This document shows positions 7,143 through 16,481 of a DNA stretch of 44,002 nt, one piece after another. This stretch comes from JAGOEX01 sp964630905 (lineage in GTDB: Bacteria; UBP6; UBA1177): assembly GCA_964630905.1 (NCBI GenBank), contig CAZVWR010000023.1:1-44002 (forward strand), written 5' to 3'. The position numbers were made by a program, and so were the translations under genes. Position 1 is the first letter of the stretch. Each line of letters starts with the position of its first letter. Below the pieces are notes generated by a model, which was not told the DNA's origin, did no database searches, and was given only the letters and a program-made list of their open reading frames with translations.

Positions 7143-9338
7143 TTACTCTAAAAACATATAAGTTATGCAGTCATACACGATGACTTTATAATTTCTTCCT
7201 CTGTTTTTAAGGTGAAAAACCCCTTCTTTTGTGCAGTTGCCACAGTCAGTTTTGAGATTGTGTTTTTTGTAACAGCCGAGAGCATAAAAAAGAGGTCTTT
7301 TGAAATTTTGCGATACTTCAAGAACCGGTATTTCTGATGATAAAAGCGAAACTGAGCTGTCTTCGATCCATTTAAAAACTGATATGATATGCCCGTTTGA
7401 CAATGAATTTATGAAATCAAGTGCAAACCTGTTCGCCGCATAGATGAAAAAATCACAGAAAAAAAGGACATTTTTAAAGTTGTGCTTAATAAGTAAAAAA
7501 TGAGAACTATTGTTAAGCCCTGCAACAAATGTTATATCAGTCCTTGAACTAACAAGTTCAATAAATTCAGATATATAGCTGTCACCATCCTTTATGACAG
7601 GCTTTAACGGAACAAAAACAAAATTTTCAAAACGGTGAAGTGTATCAATGTTTTTAAGATGAAAATTCAGTGCAAAAGGAAGTTCTCTGCTCTCTTTCCC
7701 TTCAATGAAAGTAACAGGGTTTATCTTTTCACGGTCAGAAATTATTGAAAGAAGTGTTTCATGCTGAGAATTGATCTCTTTCTGAGGAATTTCAGGTGCA
7801 GAAAAACCATCAACTTTATCATCAAAGCACTTTTTCAATTCAGCAACGAAAGCTCTTTTTGCCGATTTCAACTGTGATGGCGGAATAAATATCCGGTTTT
7901 CATCAAAACGGCTCTGATTGATAACATTTACAGAATCTATCTCAAAAAGATTCTCATCATCGGCAGTTTTAAGATACTTTTGCATGATCGCATCTATGTC
8001 TGATTCCTTTTTTGCCTCTTCGACAACGATTTTCTCTTCAACAGCAGCAGTTATTCCGTTTTTAACCGTTCCTGAAATAATAAGTGAATCATCATTTATC
8101 ACCGCTTCGACATCAGTTTTTACAAAATATTGCGGTAAAGCAAGATCATTGATGTTTTTCATATCAAGATTGCGGTGGCTGATCTGGAATATCAAAGTCC
8201 CCGCCTTTGGAACTGTTTCTGAAAAAACCTCTGCACTGTTTCCAGCCTCAAGCCATTTTGTCTCCCTGCCTGAAACGGTTTTTATCTGACTTACGCTGAA
8301 TTTATGAGGCTCAAGATCACCCTCTTTTTCAAAAAACATCAATCCATCCTTAATTGAAAGATCATGTCTGAGGTTTATGAAAAAACTCTCTTTTGCCGTC
8401 TTTTCCACATAACCTAGTTCAATCCCTTTGTGCGAAGCGTAACTGTTGCAGATAAGATCATGACCGCTTGAGGATGCAAAAAAACTATTAGTCGTAAACC
8501 GTTCAAAAATAAGTGCAAGATTTTGTTTTAATTGAGTAATTTGATTATCATCAGCTCCTTCAAGGATAGCCCTGTATAGCTTTGAAGCATAAAAAGAATA
8601 TTCCGGCGGCTTCATCCGTCCTTCGATCTTCAGGCTGTCAATTCCGATCTTACCGTACTTTCTAACCGATTCATACATTGCAAGATCGCGGCACGAAAAA
8701 TGAAATTTTGAAGAACCGTTATCTTCGGTGTAATAATCGCGGCAAAGCTGAATGCATTCACCTTTGTTGGCGCTTCTATTTGCAATGAAACCGGATGCCA
8801 GACACTTTCCTGAAAATGAATAGCACAGTGCACCGTGAATGAAAACTTCCAACTCCATGTCGGGACAATTCTTTCTGATAACCGTTAGTTCATTAAAAGT
8901 CAGCTCCCTTGAAAGAACAACCCTGCTGACACCGAGTTTCTGCAAAAATTTCACCCCGTCAGTATTATGCACCGACATCTGGGTCGAAGCATGTATTGAA
9001 GTGTCGGGAAAATATTTCTTAACTATCTGTATCATTCCTATATCCTGAATGATTATCGCATCAGGCTCAAAGAATGAAAGTTTGAAAAGATATTTAAAAA
9101 GATTATCAAGCTCCTCTTCCCTTATCACAGTATTTACCGCGACAAATATCTTTTTATTTAAAAGAAGTGCCTGTTTTTTAAGCCGTCTCAAGTGGTCAAA
9201 AGTAAAATTTGTCGCAAACTTACGGGCGGAAAAATCGCTCAATCCAAGATAGACGGCATCGGCACCGCCTTCAAATGCATATATTCCGGCGGCAAGAGAA
9301 CCGGCAGGAGCAAGTATTTCAGGCTTATTACTTGTCAA
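7143..9338 (-). CDS. Peptidase U32-family protein, RlhA-like
   Basis: 731 aa. The start appears to be TTG at 9338, with AAGG 8 nt upstream, right after the stop of the preceding gene. The N-terminus EILAPAGSLAAGIYAFEGGADAVY is the U32 barrel start. The U32 signature EVFIHGALCYSFSGKCLAS is followed by GECIQLCR, giving the four Cys of the proposed Fe-S site. The KIEGRMKPPEY motif is also present. Members with a long C-terminal part such as E. coli RlhA (653 aa) make 5-hydroxycytidine in 23S rRNA; shorter ones (TrhP) hydroxylate tRNA uridine. Length and C-terminal Cys motif (DCGNCTKEG) favour the RlhA type, but orthology is not certain. No protease activity is implied by the family name. Confidence 0.85.
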   Translation of the reverse strand: MTSNKPEILAPAGSLAAGIYAFEGGADAVYLGLSDFSARKFATNFTFDHLRRLKKQALLLNKKIFVAVNTVIREEELDNLFKYLFKLSFFEPDAIIIQDIGMIQIVKKYFPDTSIHASTQMSVHNTDGVKFLQKLGVSRVVLSRELTFNELTVIRKNCPDMELEVFIHGALCYSFSGKCLASGFIANRSANKGECIQLCRDYYTEDNGSSKFHFSCRDLAMYESVRKYGKIGIDSLKIEGRMKPPEYSFYASKLYRAILEGADDNQITQLKQNLALIFERFTTNSFFASSSGHDLICNSYASHKGIELGYVEKTAKESFFINLRHDLSIKDGLMFFEKEGDLEPHKFSVSQIKTVSGRETKWLEAGNSAEVFSETVPKAGTLIFQISHRNLDMKNINDLALPQYFVKTDVEAVINDDSLIISGTVKNGITAAVEEKIVVEEAKKESDIDAIMQKYLKTADDENLFEIDSVNVINQSRFDENRIFIPPSQLKSAKRAFVAELKKCFDDKVDGFSAPEIPQKEINSQHETLLSIISDREKINPVTFIEGKESRELPFALNFHLKNIDTLHRFENFVFVPLKPVIKDGDSYISEFIELVSSRTDITFVAGLNNSSHFLLIKHNFKNVLFFCDFFIYAANRFALDFINSLSNGHIISVFKWIEDSSVSLLSSEIPVLEVSQNFKRPLFYALGCYKKHNLKTDCGNCTKEGVFHLKNRGRNYKVIVYDCITYMFLE

Positions 9339-9342
9339 AAGA

Positions 9343-10677
9343 TTACCTTATGAACGAACAGCCGCAACCGACCTCTTCTTCGTCGATAACTTCCTCGTCA
9401 TCGCCTACTGCTTCAGTATCAGTCGTGGTGTTCTCATCAACAGATTGGTTGTTGTCAACCGTCTGATTTTCATCAGGATTTTCAACTGATTCATCAGGAG
9501 CTACAGTTTCATCAGGAACTTCTGTCTCTGTCATATCCTCGTTCGGATCACCCCATTTGTACATTGCTTTTGACATTGCCGCCACATAGACATGGTTGCT
9601 GTCAAGAACCGATATCGGGCCGAGTTTGCCTGCACCTATCACCAACCTTTCCCACCATGTCTGCCCGCCGTCAACAGTATCAACTGTGCATGGTTTGAAA
9701 TTAAATCCGGAGCCGCAGAAACCTGCTATCCATATCTCATCCACCGCACCGCCGTCCATATCCATAACACTTTCCATCGAGAAAGTTCCTGAAGGCACAG
9801 TTATGTCAAAACTGTTACTTTTCCCTGTAAATGTTGCAAAGTTGTCATCGCTCCAGACAATCGGTTTCTGTCCGCTTGAAGAGTCATTCATCGCATCATC
9901 ATCAAAGAACTGAAGAAAAATACGGCCGCTTGATGTTTCAATTACATCTTCCGGGAACATTTCAAGGTTCTGCACGATCGGAGTCCATGTGCTTCCACCG
10001 TCAGTTGTCCGAAATATTGCTCCTTTTTTCTGAACATCATAAACTGTTCCGCCTTCATCTCCCATTGATTCTGTAACAACTCCGCCAGCCGCAATTCCAT
10101 TCATCGTATCTGAAAATTTAACAACGGTCATTTCCATGTCGGTGTCATTGCTTACCACAATGTTCTCCCAGTTTTTGCCGAGATCTGTACTTTTCTTTAT
10201 TTTTCCGTTCTGGAGTCCGAGCCATACAGTTTCACCGATAACAGAAAGCGCTTCTCCGTAAGAGGAAGTCTGGTCGTCTTTGTTTTTCGAATCAAAGAAA
10301 TAGACCGGAATAAAATTTGCCATGTCATCGCTTACAATAAAAGATGAAATCGTATTGAACCCCTGAAGTTCCATTATCACGCCGACAAGTTTACCGTTTG
10401 GCAGAACTCTTGCAGGCATTACGAACTTCATTCCGCCGACAAGATTCGGTGAGCAGTCATTCCAGGTCAAACCGTCAGTCATCACAAAACAATATGGCGA
10501 TTTCCCACCCTGACCATCATCAGCTGTTCCCATTGCATAACCTTTCGTCTTCGTTCCGACATGGATGAATGCACCGCTCGCCGTACCAAATTCAGATGCA
10601 CGCTGATTGATCCACATATTATCGGCACTGATCTGAAAAAAGGCAGTGACTACAAAGAAAAAAAGGATCTTCTTCAT
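9343..10677 (-). CDS. Exported Asp-box/BNR-repeat protein with GCGC C-terminus
   Basis: 444 aa from the ATG at 10677, which has GGAGG 5 nt upstream; an in-frame start 45 nt earlier has no SD. A clean signal peptide (KKILFFFVVTAFFQISA) is followed by Asp-box-like repeats. Examples are STDLGKNW, RTTDGGSTWTPI and TVDGGQTWWERL at about residues 165-370. These indicate a sialidase/YCF48-type beta-propeller. A Thr/Glu/Asp-rich low-complexity stretch follows (about 385-435), and the protein ends EEVGCGCSFIR. The Cys pair recalls the MYXO-CTERM sorting signal but lacks its hydrophobic helix and Arg tail. Asp-boxes are structural, so no enzyme activity can be claimed. The upstream gene stops 17 nt before this start. 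Confidence 0.75.
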   Translation of the reverse strand: MKKILFFFVVTAFFQISADNMWINQRASEFGTASGAFIHVGTKTKGYAMGTADDGQGGKSPYCFVMTDGLTWNDCSPNLVGGMKFVMPARVLPNGKLVGVIMELQGFNTISSFIVSDDMANFIPVYFFDSKNKDDQTSSYGEALSVIGETVWLGLQNGKIKKSTDLGKNWENIVVSNDTDMEMTVVKFSDTMNGIAAGGVVTESMGDEGGTVYDVQKKGAIFRTTDGGSTWTPIVQNLEMFPEDVIETSSGRIFLQFFDDDAMNDSSSGQKPIVWSDDNFATFTGKSNSFDITVPSGTFSMESVMDMDGGAVDEIWIAGFCGSGFNFKPCTVDTVDGGQTWWERLVIGAGKLGPISVLDSNHVYVAAMSKAMYKWGDPNEDMTETEVPDETVAPDESVENPDENQTVDNNQSVDENTTTDTEAVGDDEEVIDEEEVGCGCSFIR

Positions 10678-10694
10678 TCCGACCTCCTGAAATA

Positions 10695-11750
10695 TTATAA
10701 GAAATCTTTTGAACCGGAACAAGCAAGGTATTCAGTCACCTTTTTAAGCTCCTGATGATCATCAAGTGAAGCAGAAAGAATGACATCGTCTAAGGCTATG
10801 ACAAGCTCGCGGTCTCTGTTAAAAAGAAAAATCGTCTTATCTGTCAGATTGACCGCAAGTGAGTTTTTAGAATCGATGAACTCAGCTTTTCCTTTTGCGG
10901 CATTTCCGTCTTTATCTTTCGGAAGAAGCTCATAATATGCAAGCCAGCTTCCGACATCACTCCACCCGAAATCGCCCGGCACAGTAAAAACAGGTTTCTT
11001 TGTTCTTTCCATTACGGCATAGTCAAATGATATCGAACGGATCGATCCGTACTGTTGATTATCAATATTACCAAACGATCTGATCTTGCTTACACTTTCA
11101 TAGATATCGGGATTAAGCTCTCTAAATTGAGCTCGCATCACTTCAAGAGTAAAAAGAAAAATCCCGGCATTCCAGAGATATTCTCCTGAATTTACAAACA
11201 TTTCCGCCTTCGAGATGTCCGGTTTTTCTTCAAAAGATCTGACCGAACAAACCCCTTCCGCGATCCCGTCACCTTTTCTTATGTATCCGAACCCTGTTTC
11301 GGGATATGCAGGTCTTATTCCTATCGTTCCAATTGAATCTCTGTTATTTTCAAGATGTTTCATCCCTTTCTCAACACATTTCAGAAACTCATCAGGGTCA
11401 GCAATGTGATGATCGGCTGGAAGGACCAGAACAGCACAATCTTCATTTATTTTTGATCTTATGAACTCAAGCGATAGCATAATGCACGGAGCGGTGTTTC
11501 TTCCTGACGGCTCATATATAACACTTACTTCATTGTGTTTTTCAACATCAGGATCTATCGAGTTTTTCTGCTTTATTGATGAAACGACCGTTATATCACT
11601 GCATATGGGAAGAATTCTTTCAATGGTTTCAAGCATCAGCGTCTTTTCAGAAAAAAGGGTCAGTGATTGTTTAGCCCTCGATTCTCTTGACAGCGGCCAG
11701 AACCGTTTTCCGCTTCCTCCCGCCATAATTACTGCGGCAAGCTTCATCAT
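10695..11750 (-). CDS. manC: Mannose-1-phosphate guanylyltransferase (single-domain)
   Basis: 351 aa. The N-terminal nucleotidyl-transferase signature is AGGSGKRFWPLSR (10-22), followed by EPSGRNTAP, VLPADHHI, YLWNAGIFLF and GDFGWSDVGSW, all typical of GDP-mannose pyrophosphorylase. It makes GDP-mannose from mannose-1-phosphate and GTP for glycans. The pyrophosphorylase loop reads SRAKQSL where PKQFL is usual. Two-domain ManC proteins of about 470 aa carry a C-terminal cupin (phosphomannose isomerase); this one ends without it. The missing cupin is on the upstream neighbour, whose stop overlaps this start (ATGA). The two starts ATGATG cannot be separated by SD. Confidence 0.92.
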   Translation of the reverse strand: MMKLAAVIMAGGSGKRFWPLSRESRAKQSLTLFSEKTLMLETIERILPICSDITVVSSIKQKNSIDPDVEKHNEVSVIYEPSGRNTAPCIMLSLEFIRSKINEDCAVLVLPADHHIADPDEFLKCVEKGMKHLENNRDSIGTIGIRPAYPETGFGYIRKGDGIAEGVCSVRSFEEKPDISKAEMFVNSGEYLWNAGIFLFTLEVMRAQFRELNPDIYESVSKIRSFGNIDNQQYGSIRSISFDYAVMERTKKPVFTVPGDFGWSDVGSWLAYYELLPKDKDGNAAKGKAEFIDSKNSLAVNLTDKTIFLFNRDRELVIALDDVILSASLDDHQELKKVTEYLACSGSKDFL

Positions 11751-12937
11751 TTTCTCCCGTAAATATCTTCAATTCTGACAATATCATCTTCTCCAAGATA
11801 ATCCCCGAGCTGAACTTCAATTATGTGCATTCCTTTATCACCGCCTTCAGCTCTGTGTATTTCACCGATCTCTATCCTGAAAACATTTCCCTTTACAGCA
11901 GGATGCACCGTTTCTTTGACTGTAACAAAACCGCTCCCGTCAACTACTGTCCATATCTCAGCCCTGTGTTTATGCTTCTGCAGACTTAGTTTTCCTTTTG
12001 GAGCGACAAAAATATGCTTCACCTGATAACCATCTCCCTGTTCAAGAGATATCCAGTAACCCCAAGGCCTTATATCACTTTTATGAATCAGCGGAGCTAT
12101 CTTTTCGGACATCTGAGGCAGTCTCTGAACAGCCATGTAGGTGTTAGCAAGTGCAAATCCTTCCATATTTCCTGTATCGAAAACAACGCTGTCTTCATCA
12201 ATAACAAGCCCGAGAACTTTCTGCTGTTTGAGAAGTTCGATGATCGCATCGGTAAGCTGAATCTCTCCACCCTTTCCCGGTTTTGTGTTTTTCAGAATGT
12301 TCACAATTTCAGGGCTGAACACATATCTTCCCACCATCGCAAGATTTGACTCTGTCTCATCTTTGGACGGTTTTTCAATAAGTTTATTAATTTCAACAAT
12401 ATTCTCATCGTCTGTCGGTTTGACTTCAGCAACACCGTATAATCCTTTCATTTCTTCAGGCACTTTCATAAGCGCAATGACAGAAAGACCAGTCTTTTCA
12501 TACAGTTCCACCATTTTTTTCATTGAAGAAACCCCTTTTTTAGGGATAACGAGCATATCAGGAAGGAGAACCGCGAACGGCTCATCTTTTATCGAATATG
12601 CCCCTTTAAGTACAGCGTGCCCCAATCCGAGAGGGTCTTTCTGCCTTATTGAGAGCACATCTATCATTGAATCGAGCTCAACAACCTTGCTTTTTATTTC
12701 ATCATTGAGCTTTGAAACAGGAAACTTAGGATTAAGGCGGTCAAAATGGTCGAGTATGGCCTCCTTTCCGCTTCCTGAAACAAAAACTATTGCAGATATA
12801 CCGGCAGAAACAGCTTCCTCTACAATGTACTGAATGACCGGTTTGTCGAGTACCGGAAAAAGCTCCTTGGGTATTGCCTTTGACGCAGGAAGGAACCTTG
12901 TTGCAAGCCCTGCCGCAGGAATTATCGAATATTTCAT
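11747..12937 (-). CDS. galU: GalU-type UTP-glucose-1-phosphate uridylyltransferase fused to a ManC-type cupin
   Basis: 396 aa from the ATG at 12937 (SD AAGGGAG, 6 nt away). Residues 1 to about 280 are GalU: IIPAAGLATRFLPASKAIPKE, YIVEEAVSAGI, GLGHAVL, LLPDML, LIEKP, GRYVFSPEI and FDTGNMEGFA. Residues 289-396 are the mannose-6-phosphate isomerase type II cupin normally at the end of ManC. It has RPWGYW, a metal-binding SLQKHKHRAEIW (His322, His324, Glu328), a distal His361 in GEIHRAEG, and LGEDDIVRIEDIYGR. The enzyme would make UDP-glucose and possibly interconvert mannose-6-phosphate and fructose-6-phosphate. It is coupled to the cupin-less manC by a 4-nt overlap, so the pair supplies UDP-glucose and GDP-mannose together. 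The fusion is seen directly; its isomerase activity is inference. Confidence 0.9.
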   Translation of the reverse strand: MKYSIIPAAGLATRFLPASKAIPKELFPVLDKPVIQYIVEEAVSAGISAIVFVSGSGKEAILDHFDRLNPKFPVSKLNDEIKSKVVELDSMIDVLSIRQKDPLGLGHAVLKGAYSIKDEPFAVLLPDMLVIPKKGVSSMKKMVELYEKTGLSVIALMKVPEEMKGLYGVAEVKPTDDENIVEINKLIEKPSKDETESNLAMVGRYVFSPEIVNILKNTKPGKGGEIQLTDAIIELLKQQKVLGLVIDEDSVVFDTGNMEGFALANTYMAVQRLPQMSEKIAPLIHKSDIRPWGYWISLEQGDGYQVKHIFVAPKGKLSLQKHKHRAEIWTVVDGSGFVTVKETVHPAVKGNVFRIEIGEIHRAEGGDKGMHIIEVQLGDYLGEDDIVRIEDIYGRK

Positions 12938-12967
12938 AACGATCTCCCTTAATAAAAACAAGCCATC

Positions 12968-15100
12968 TTACTCTACCGGAAGCTTGAATTCAAGTCCGTC
13001 ATACACTCTATCTTCAAAAATATAGTTGTAAACCGCATAATTACCCATCACTTTCTTCACATAGTTCCTTGTCTGAAAAATGGGGATATCTTCAATAAAT
13101 TCATCTATTTCCATATCCGGTGATTTTTCCATCCACTTCATGATCCTGCCTGGACCTGCATTATAGGATGCGGCGGCAAGAGGTATAGATCCCTTGAATT
13201 TTATAAGCAGATCTGAAAGGAACCTTATTCCGAACCTCACATTTGTCAGCGGTTTTTTAAGCACTTCCGGATTTATCTTTCCATAATCCTCCCTGTTTGC
13301 AAGCAACTGTGCCGTTGCAGGAAGTATCTGAAGAAGACCTATGGCATAACTTGACGATACCGCACCGGTATTGAAAAGACTTTCCTGCCTTGCAATAGAG
13401 AACACGAACATCGGGGGAACACCGTAAAAGTCACAGTGGGACAGGATCTCCTCTTCAAAACCTATTGTGTACTGCAGTTTAAAATATTCTTTCGATGTTC
13501 CTGAAAAATTGCTGATCGACCTGATAAAACCTGCCGCCATAGCATGGTCATCTACCGTTTTTGCAATATAACTTGCCGTCAGTCTGTCGATCTCGTCGCC
13601 CTTTTCATTAATAACTTTTGAGACTGTATTCAACATTTTTTTTATGACCGGACTGTCACCTGTGACCATTGCCGCAGTAAGCCAACCGGTTTCAGGCATC
13701 ATTTTTTCATCTGAGAACCTGAACTGTTCTAAACTGCTGTTCTGCTCATTTGCGTTTTCCATGCAGGTAAGCCCGTTTTCCCTTATCCTTGAAGCGGCCA
13801 TTGAACCGTAAAATGAGGCAGGGAACTTAGCGCTGAGTGAACAGAAAAGTGAAACAGATGCGGCAGTATCTCCAAGATGGGCAGTAACTCTTGCAAGCCA
13901 GTATGAAGCCCTCTGGTGATCGTAACTCATGACAGGCGAAGTGTCTAAAATGTTGTTCAGAAGAGTCTTTGCCGTAATAAAATCCTTCTGTCTGTAATTT
14001 ATCCAGAAAAGGAGAAATTCAACCATATCGCGACTGCCCGATCCATGATGATCTTTAAGATGAAGTGAATAGAGTTCTTCAGCTTTGTCCCAGTATTGTG
14101 CAAGCCGTGACATATCAGCAGCCATATAAAGAAAACCTGCGGCGCTTTCTTCATCTTTTGGCAGAAAATATTCATACCCTGAAAGATACAGTTCTATCGA
14201 TTTATCGTTATCTCCAAGTGCCGCTTCGGAATAACCGTATTCATGAAAAAATTTGTATATGTCACCATCAGAAAGCAATTCATTTGACCAGTGCTCTTCA
14301 AGTTTTCTGTAAACAGCTCTCGCCTTTTCATGCTCCCTTTTTTTTGTATGAGCCATCGCACGGTACAAATGTGCTCTCCATGTGTAACTGTCGCTATATT
14401 TTTTCGACGGAAACCATTTTGACGCAAGATCGATCGCCTGATTATACCTGATTTTGCGGTAATTGAACTCAAGATTCCAGATCCTGAACTCATTATAGCT
14501 GTCACCTTTCAGTTTTGTTGCATATTTTTCGACATCCTTTGATATCGAATCATAAAAACTTTCAGGAAAACTGACCTTGAGAGATCTTAAATATTCAAGT
14601 GCCTCGCCCGGATCTTTTTTGAGCATGGCGTTAATATAATATGATGTGAGCTCCGCATTCCTTCCCTGAATATAATCATCCATAAAAGTCTTAGTATTTC
14701 CAGTTGCATACAGCTTTTTAAGATAGGTGGTATAAAGTCTTTTTGAAAGCTCTTCAGGAAGATACCCCATATAGATCTTGAGCTTTTCTATCGGAATATC
14801 CTTCCATTTTTCGGTTATATAGAGATAAATTCCTGAATATCTGTGCTCATCCGGCAAAAGGTCAAGATAACCCTCTATGCTTTCGGAAGAAGCATTTCTG
14901 CCGTTTATCTCTTTCAGGAAAAGTATTTTGCAGCTTAAAACATCGTTCTCCTTACAGAAAGCCATCCTTTCGTCATCTGTAAACTGCTGTAAATAGAGGA
15001 TTTTTTTATTAATATGGTCTTCAATGTCACCGCCTTCAAAATCAAACTGCAGAGAAGATACAGTCAAAAAAAATGTTACAATTATTTGAGATGTGATCAT
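12968..15100 (-). CDS. Soluble lytic transglycosylase, Slt70-like
   Basis: 710 aa with an N-terminal export signal (hydrophobic IIVTFFLTVSSL). A long helical superhelix with TPR-like units (about 100-480) precedes the GH23 goose-lysozyme domain. That domain has FSIARQES (catalytic Glu573), SSSYAIGLLQILPATA, NVRFGIRFLSDLL, AAASYNAGPGRI and TRNYVKKVM. It cleaves peptidoglycan glycan strands in the periplasm, forming 1,6-anhydro-muramyl ends. The domain order matches Slt70 of E. coli. The start overlaps the preceding phosphatase gene by 4 nt (ATGA), suggesting joint expression. Confidence 0.9.
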   Translation of the reverse strand: MITSQIIVTFFLTVSSLQFDFEGGDIEDHINKKILYLQQFTDDERMAFCKENDVLSCKILFLKEINGRNASSESIEGYLDLLPDEHRYSGIYLYITEKWKDIPIEKLKIYMGYLPEELSKRLYTTYLKKLYATGNTKTFMDDYIQGRNAELTSYYINAMLKKDPGEALEYLRSLKVSFPESFYDSISKDVEKYATKLKGDSYNEFRIWNLEFNYRKIRYNQAIDLASKWFPSKKYSDSYTWRAHLYRAMAHTKKREHEKARAVYRKLEEHWSNELLSDGDIYKFFHEYGYSEAALGDNDKSIELYLSGYEYFLPKDEESAAGFLYMAADMSRLAQYWDKAEELYSLHLKDHHGSGSRDMVEFLLFWINYRQKDFITAKTLLNNILDTSPVMSYDHQRASYWLARVTAHLGDTAASVSLFCSLSAKFPASFYGSMAASRIRENGLTCMENANEQNSSLEQFRFSDEKMMPETGWLTAAMVTGDSPVIKKMLNTVSKVINEKGDEIDRLTASYIAKTVDDHAMAAGFIRSISNFSGTSKEYFKLQYTIGFEEEILSHCDFYGVPPMFVFSIARQESLFNTGAVSSSYAIGLLQILPATAQLLANREDYGKINPEVLKKPLTNVRFGIRFLSDLLIKFKGSIPLAAASYNAGPGRIMKWMEKSPDMEIDEFIEDIPIFQTRNYVKKVMGNYAVYNYIFEDRVYDGLEFKLPVE

Positions 15101-16347
15101 TCTTCTTTTATCAGTCCGATGGATGAGTTGGTCTGTCTTGCAAGGACCGTTGCAAGCTGCCAGAGGAGTTTTACACCAAGAGCGGGATTATCATTCATCA
15201 TCTGTATAAAGACCGATCTTTTTATTACAAGAAATGATGACGGTTTGTCCACAAAGAGATTGAACTGCGGCTTTTCTTCAGTTAAAAATGCCACTTCACC
15301 GATATGATCGCCTTCATAAAAGGTTTTCAAATGTTTCGATCCCCTGAGTGAAGAGACTTTTCCTTCAAGAATAATGAAAAGTTCTCTGTCGGGGCTTTCT
15401 ATTCTTGATATGACATCGTAACGGTTATATGTTCTTATCTCAACACGCTCCATCACAGTAAGCAGTTCTTTAAAATCAAGATTTCTGAAAAGGTCAATAT
15501 TCCTTACTATATCGAACTTCTTGATGAGCTCTCTAGTTCCTGTAACTTCCTCCTCGTCTGTACCGAACGCACTGACAAGAACTATTGAAATGTTATCAAC
15601 CGCACCATTATCATAATTAATATCAAGCAGTTGCCCTGCCGCATCTGACAGGAACACATGTTCTTTCTCAATATCGTGTTCTCTTGACATAAGCAGTTTT
15701 TCAGCATTTTCCCTGTCATTGCCGTATGCATTGTAGAGTCCGTCCGAACAAAGCAGATATCTGTCAAAAGGAACTATTGTGAAAGTAAGTTTCTCGGGTT
15801 CGACATATTCCTGTATGCCCACTGCCTTGGTAAGTATTCCTGCAAATCTTTCATCAAAACCTTCACCTGCATCACCATACTGTTTTTTATAGTCGTTTAA
15901 CACCGTGTGATCTGTTGAAAGCTGTGTTATTTCATCACCTCTTATCATGTAAAGTCTTGAGTCACCGGCATGTACCATAAAACCGGCATTATCGATCGCA
16001 AGAAAAATAGTGAGAGTCGTTCCCATTTTACCCTGAAGAGATCTCTTTTCAGCCTCACGGAAAACTTTCATGTTTGCAAAACGGAGAGAATCAGCAAGCA
16101 TATTAAGCACCTGCGATTTATTCTCAGTACTGTCATTCATTTCAAAAGCACCGATTATTGCGTGATTTTCCTTAATGAAATGTCTGACTGCATCAACTGC
16201 GATGCCGGAAGCAACTTCTCCGCACTGTTCTCCGCCCATGCCGTCTGCAACAGCAAAAAGTCCTATCTGAGGCATATCTATAAAGGCATCTTCGTTATTC
16301 TTTCTCTTTTTACCTGTATCGGTCAGACTGAATGACAGAAATTTCAT
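15097..16347 (-). CDS. PP2C Ser/Thr phosphatase fused to a cyclic-nucleotide-binding-like domain
   Basis: 416 aa from the ATG at 16347 (SD AGGGG 5 nt away); a GTG two codons earlier would overlap that SD. Residues 1-250 form a PP2C/PPM phosphatase with all metal motifs: NNEDAF, VADGMGG, GTTLTI, VHAGDSRLY, LLCSDGLYNA and VDNISIVLV. Residues about 270-410 form a CAP-ED cyclic-nucleotide-binding-type beta-roll (FRNLDFKELLTVMERVEIRTYNR, then FIILEGKV, GDHIGEVAFL and SFLVIKRSVF). The PRAARTSA phosphate-binding signature is not obvious, so the ligand may not be cAMP/cGMP. It probably reverses Hanks-type kinase signalling under a small-molecule cue. It has a near-consensus promoter and is coupled to the transglycosylase gene. 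Confidence 0.9.
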   Translation of the reverse strand: MKFLSFSLTDTGKKRKNNEDAFIDMPQIGLFAVADGMGGEQCGEVASGIAVDAVRHFIKENHAIIGAFEMNDSTENKSQVLNMLADSLRFANMKVFREAEKRSLQGKMGTTLTIFLAIDNAGFMVHAGDSRLYMIRGDEITQLSTDHTVLNDYKKQYGDAGEGFDERFAGILTKAVGIQEYVEPEKLTFTIVPFDRYLLCSDGLYNAYGNDRENAEKLLMSREHDIEKEHVFLSDAAGQLLDINYDNGAVDNISIVLVSAFGTDEEEVTGTRELIKKFDIVRNIDLFRNLDFKELLTVMERVEIRTYNRYDVISRIESPDRELFIILEGKVSSLRGSKHLKTFYEGDHIGEVAFLTEEKPQFNLFVDKPSSFLVIKRSVFIQMMNDNPALGVKLLWQLATVLARQTNSSIGLIKEE

Positions 16348-16375
16348 TTCCACCCCTGAAAATTGAATACCTGAA

Positions 16376-16404
16376 ATGATATGAAATTAAGGTGTCAAAG
16401 TCAA
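16376..16404 (-). promoter_or_regulatory. Sigma70 promoter of the PP2C-slt genes
   Basis: On the minus strand, TTGACT (16404-16399), 17 bp, and TATCAT (16381-16376) lie 28 bp upstream of the ATG at 16347. A second overlapping TTGACA a few bases downstream has no matching -10. Confidence 0.7.
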
Positions 16405-16481
16405 TTTTGAAATTATTCAGGGACAATGAGAAAAGTCGAATCTGTTATCTGTGAAGCAATAATTTCAGATAATTTAGGTGT

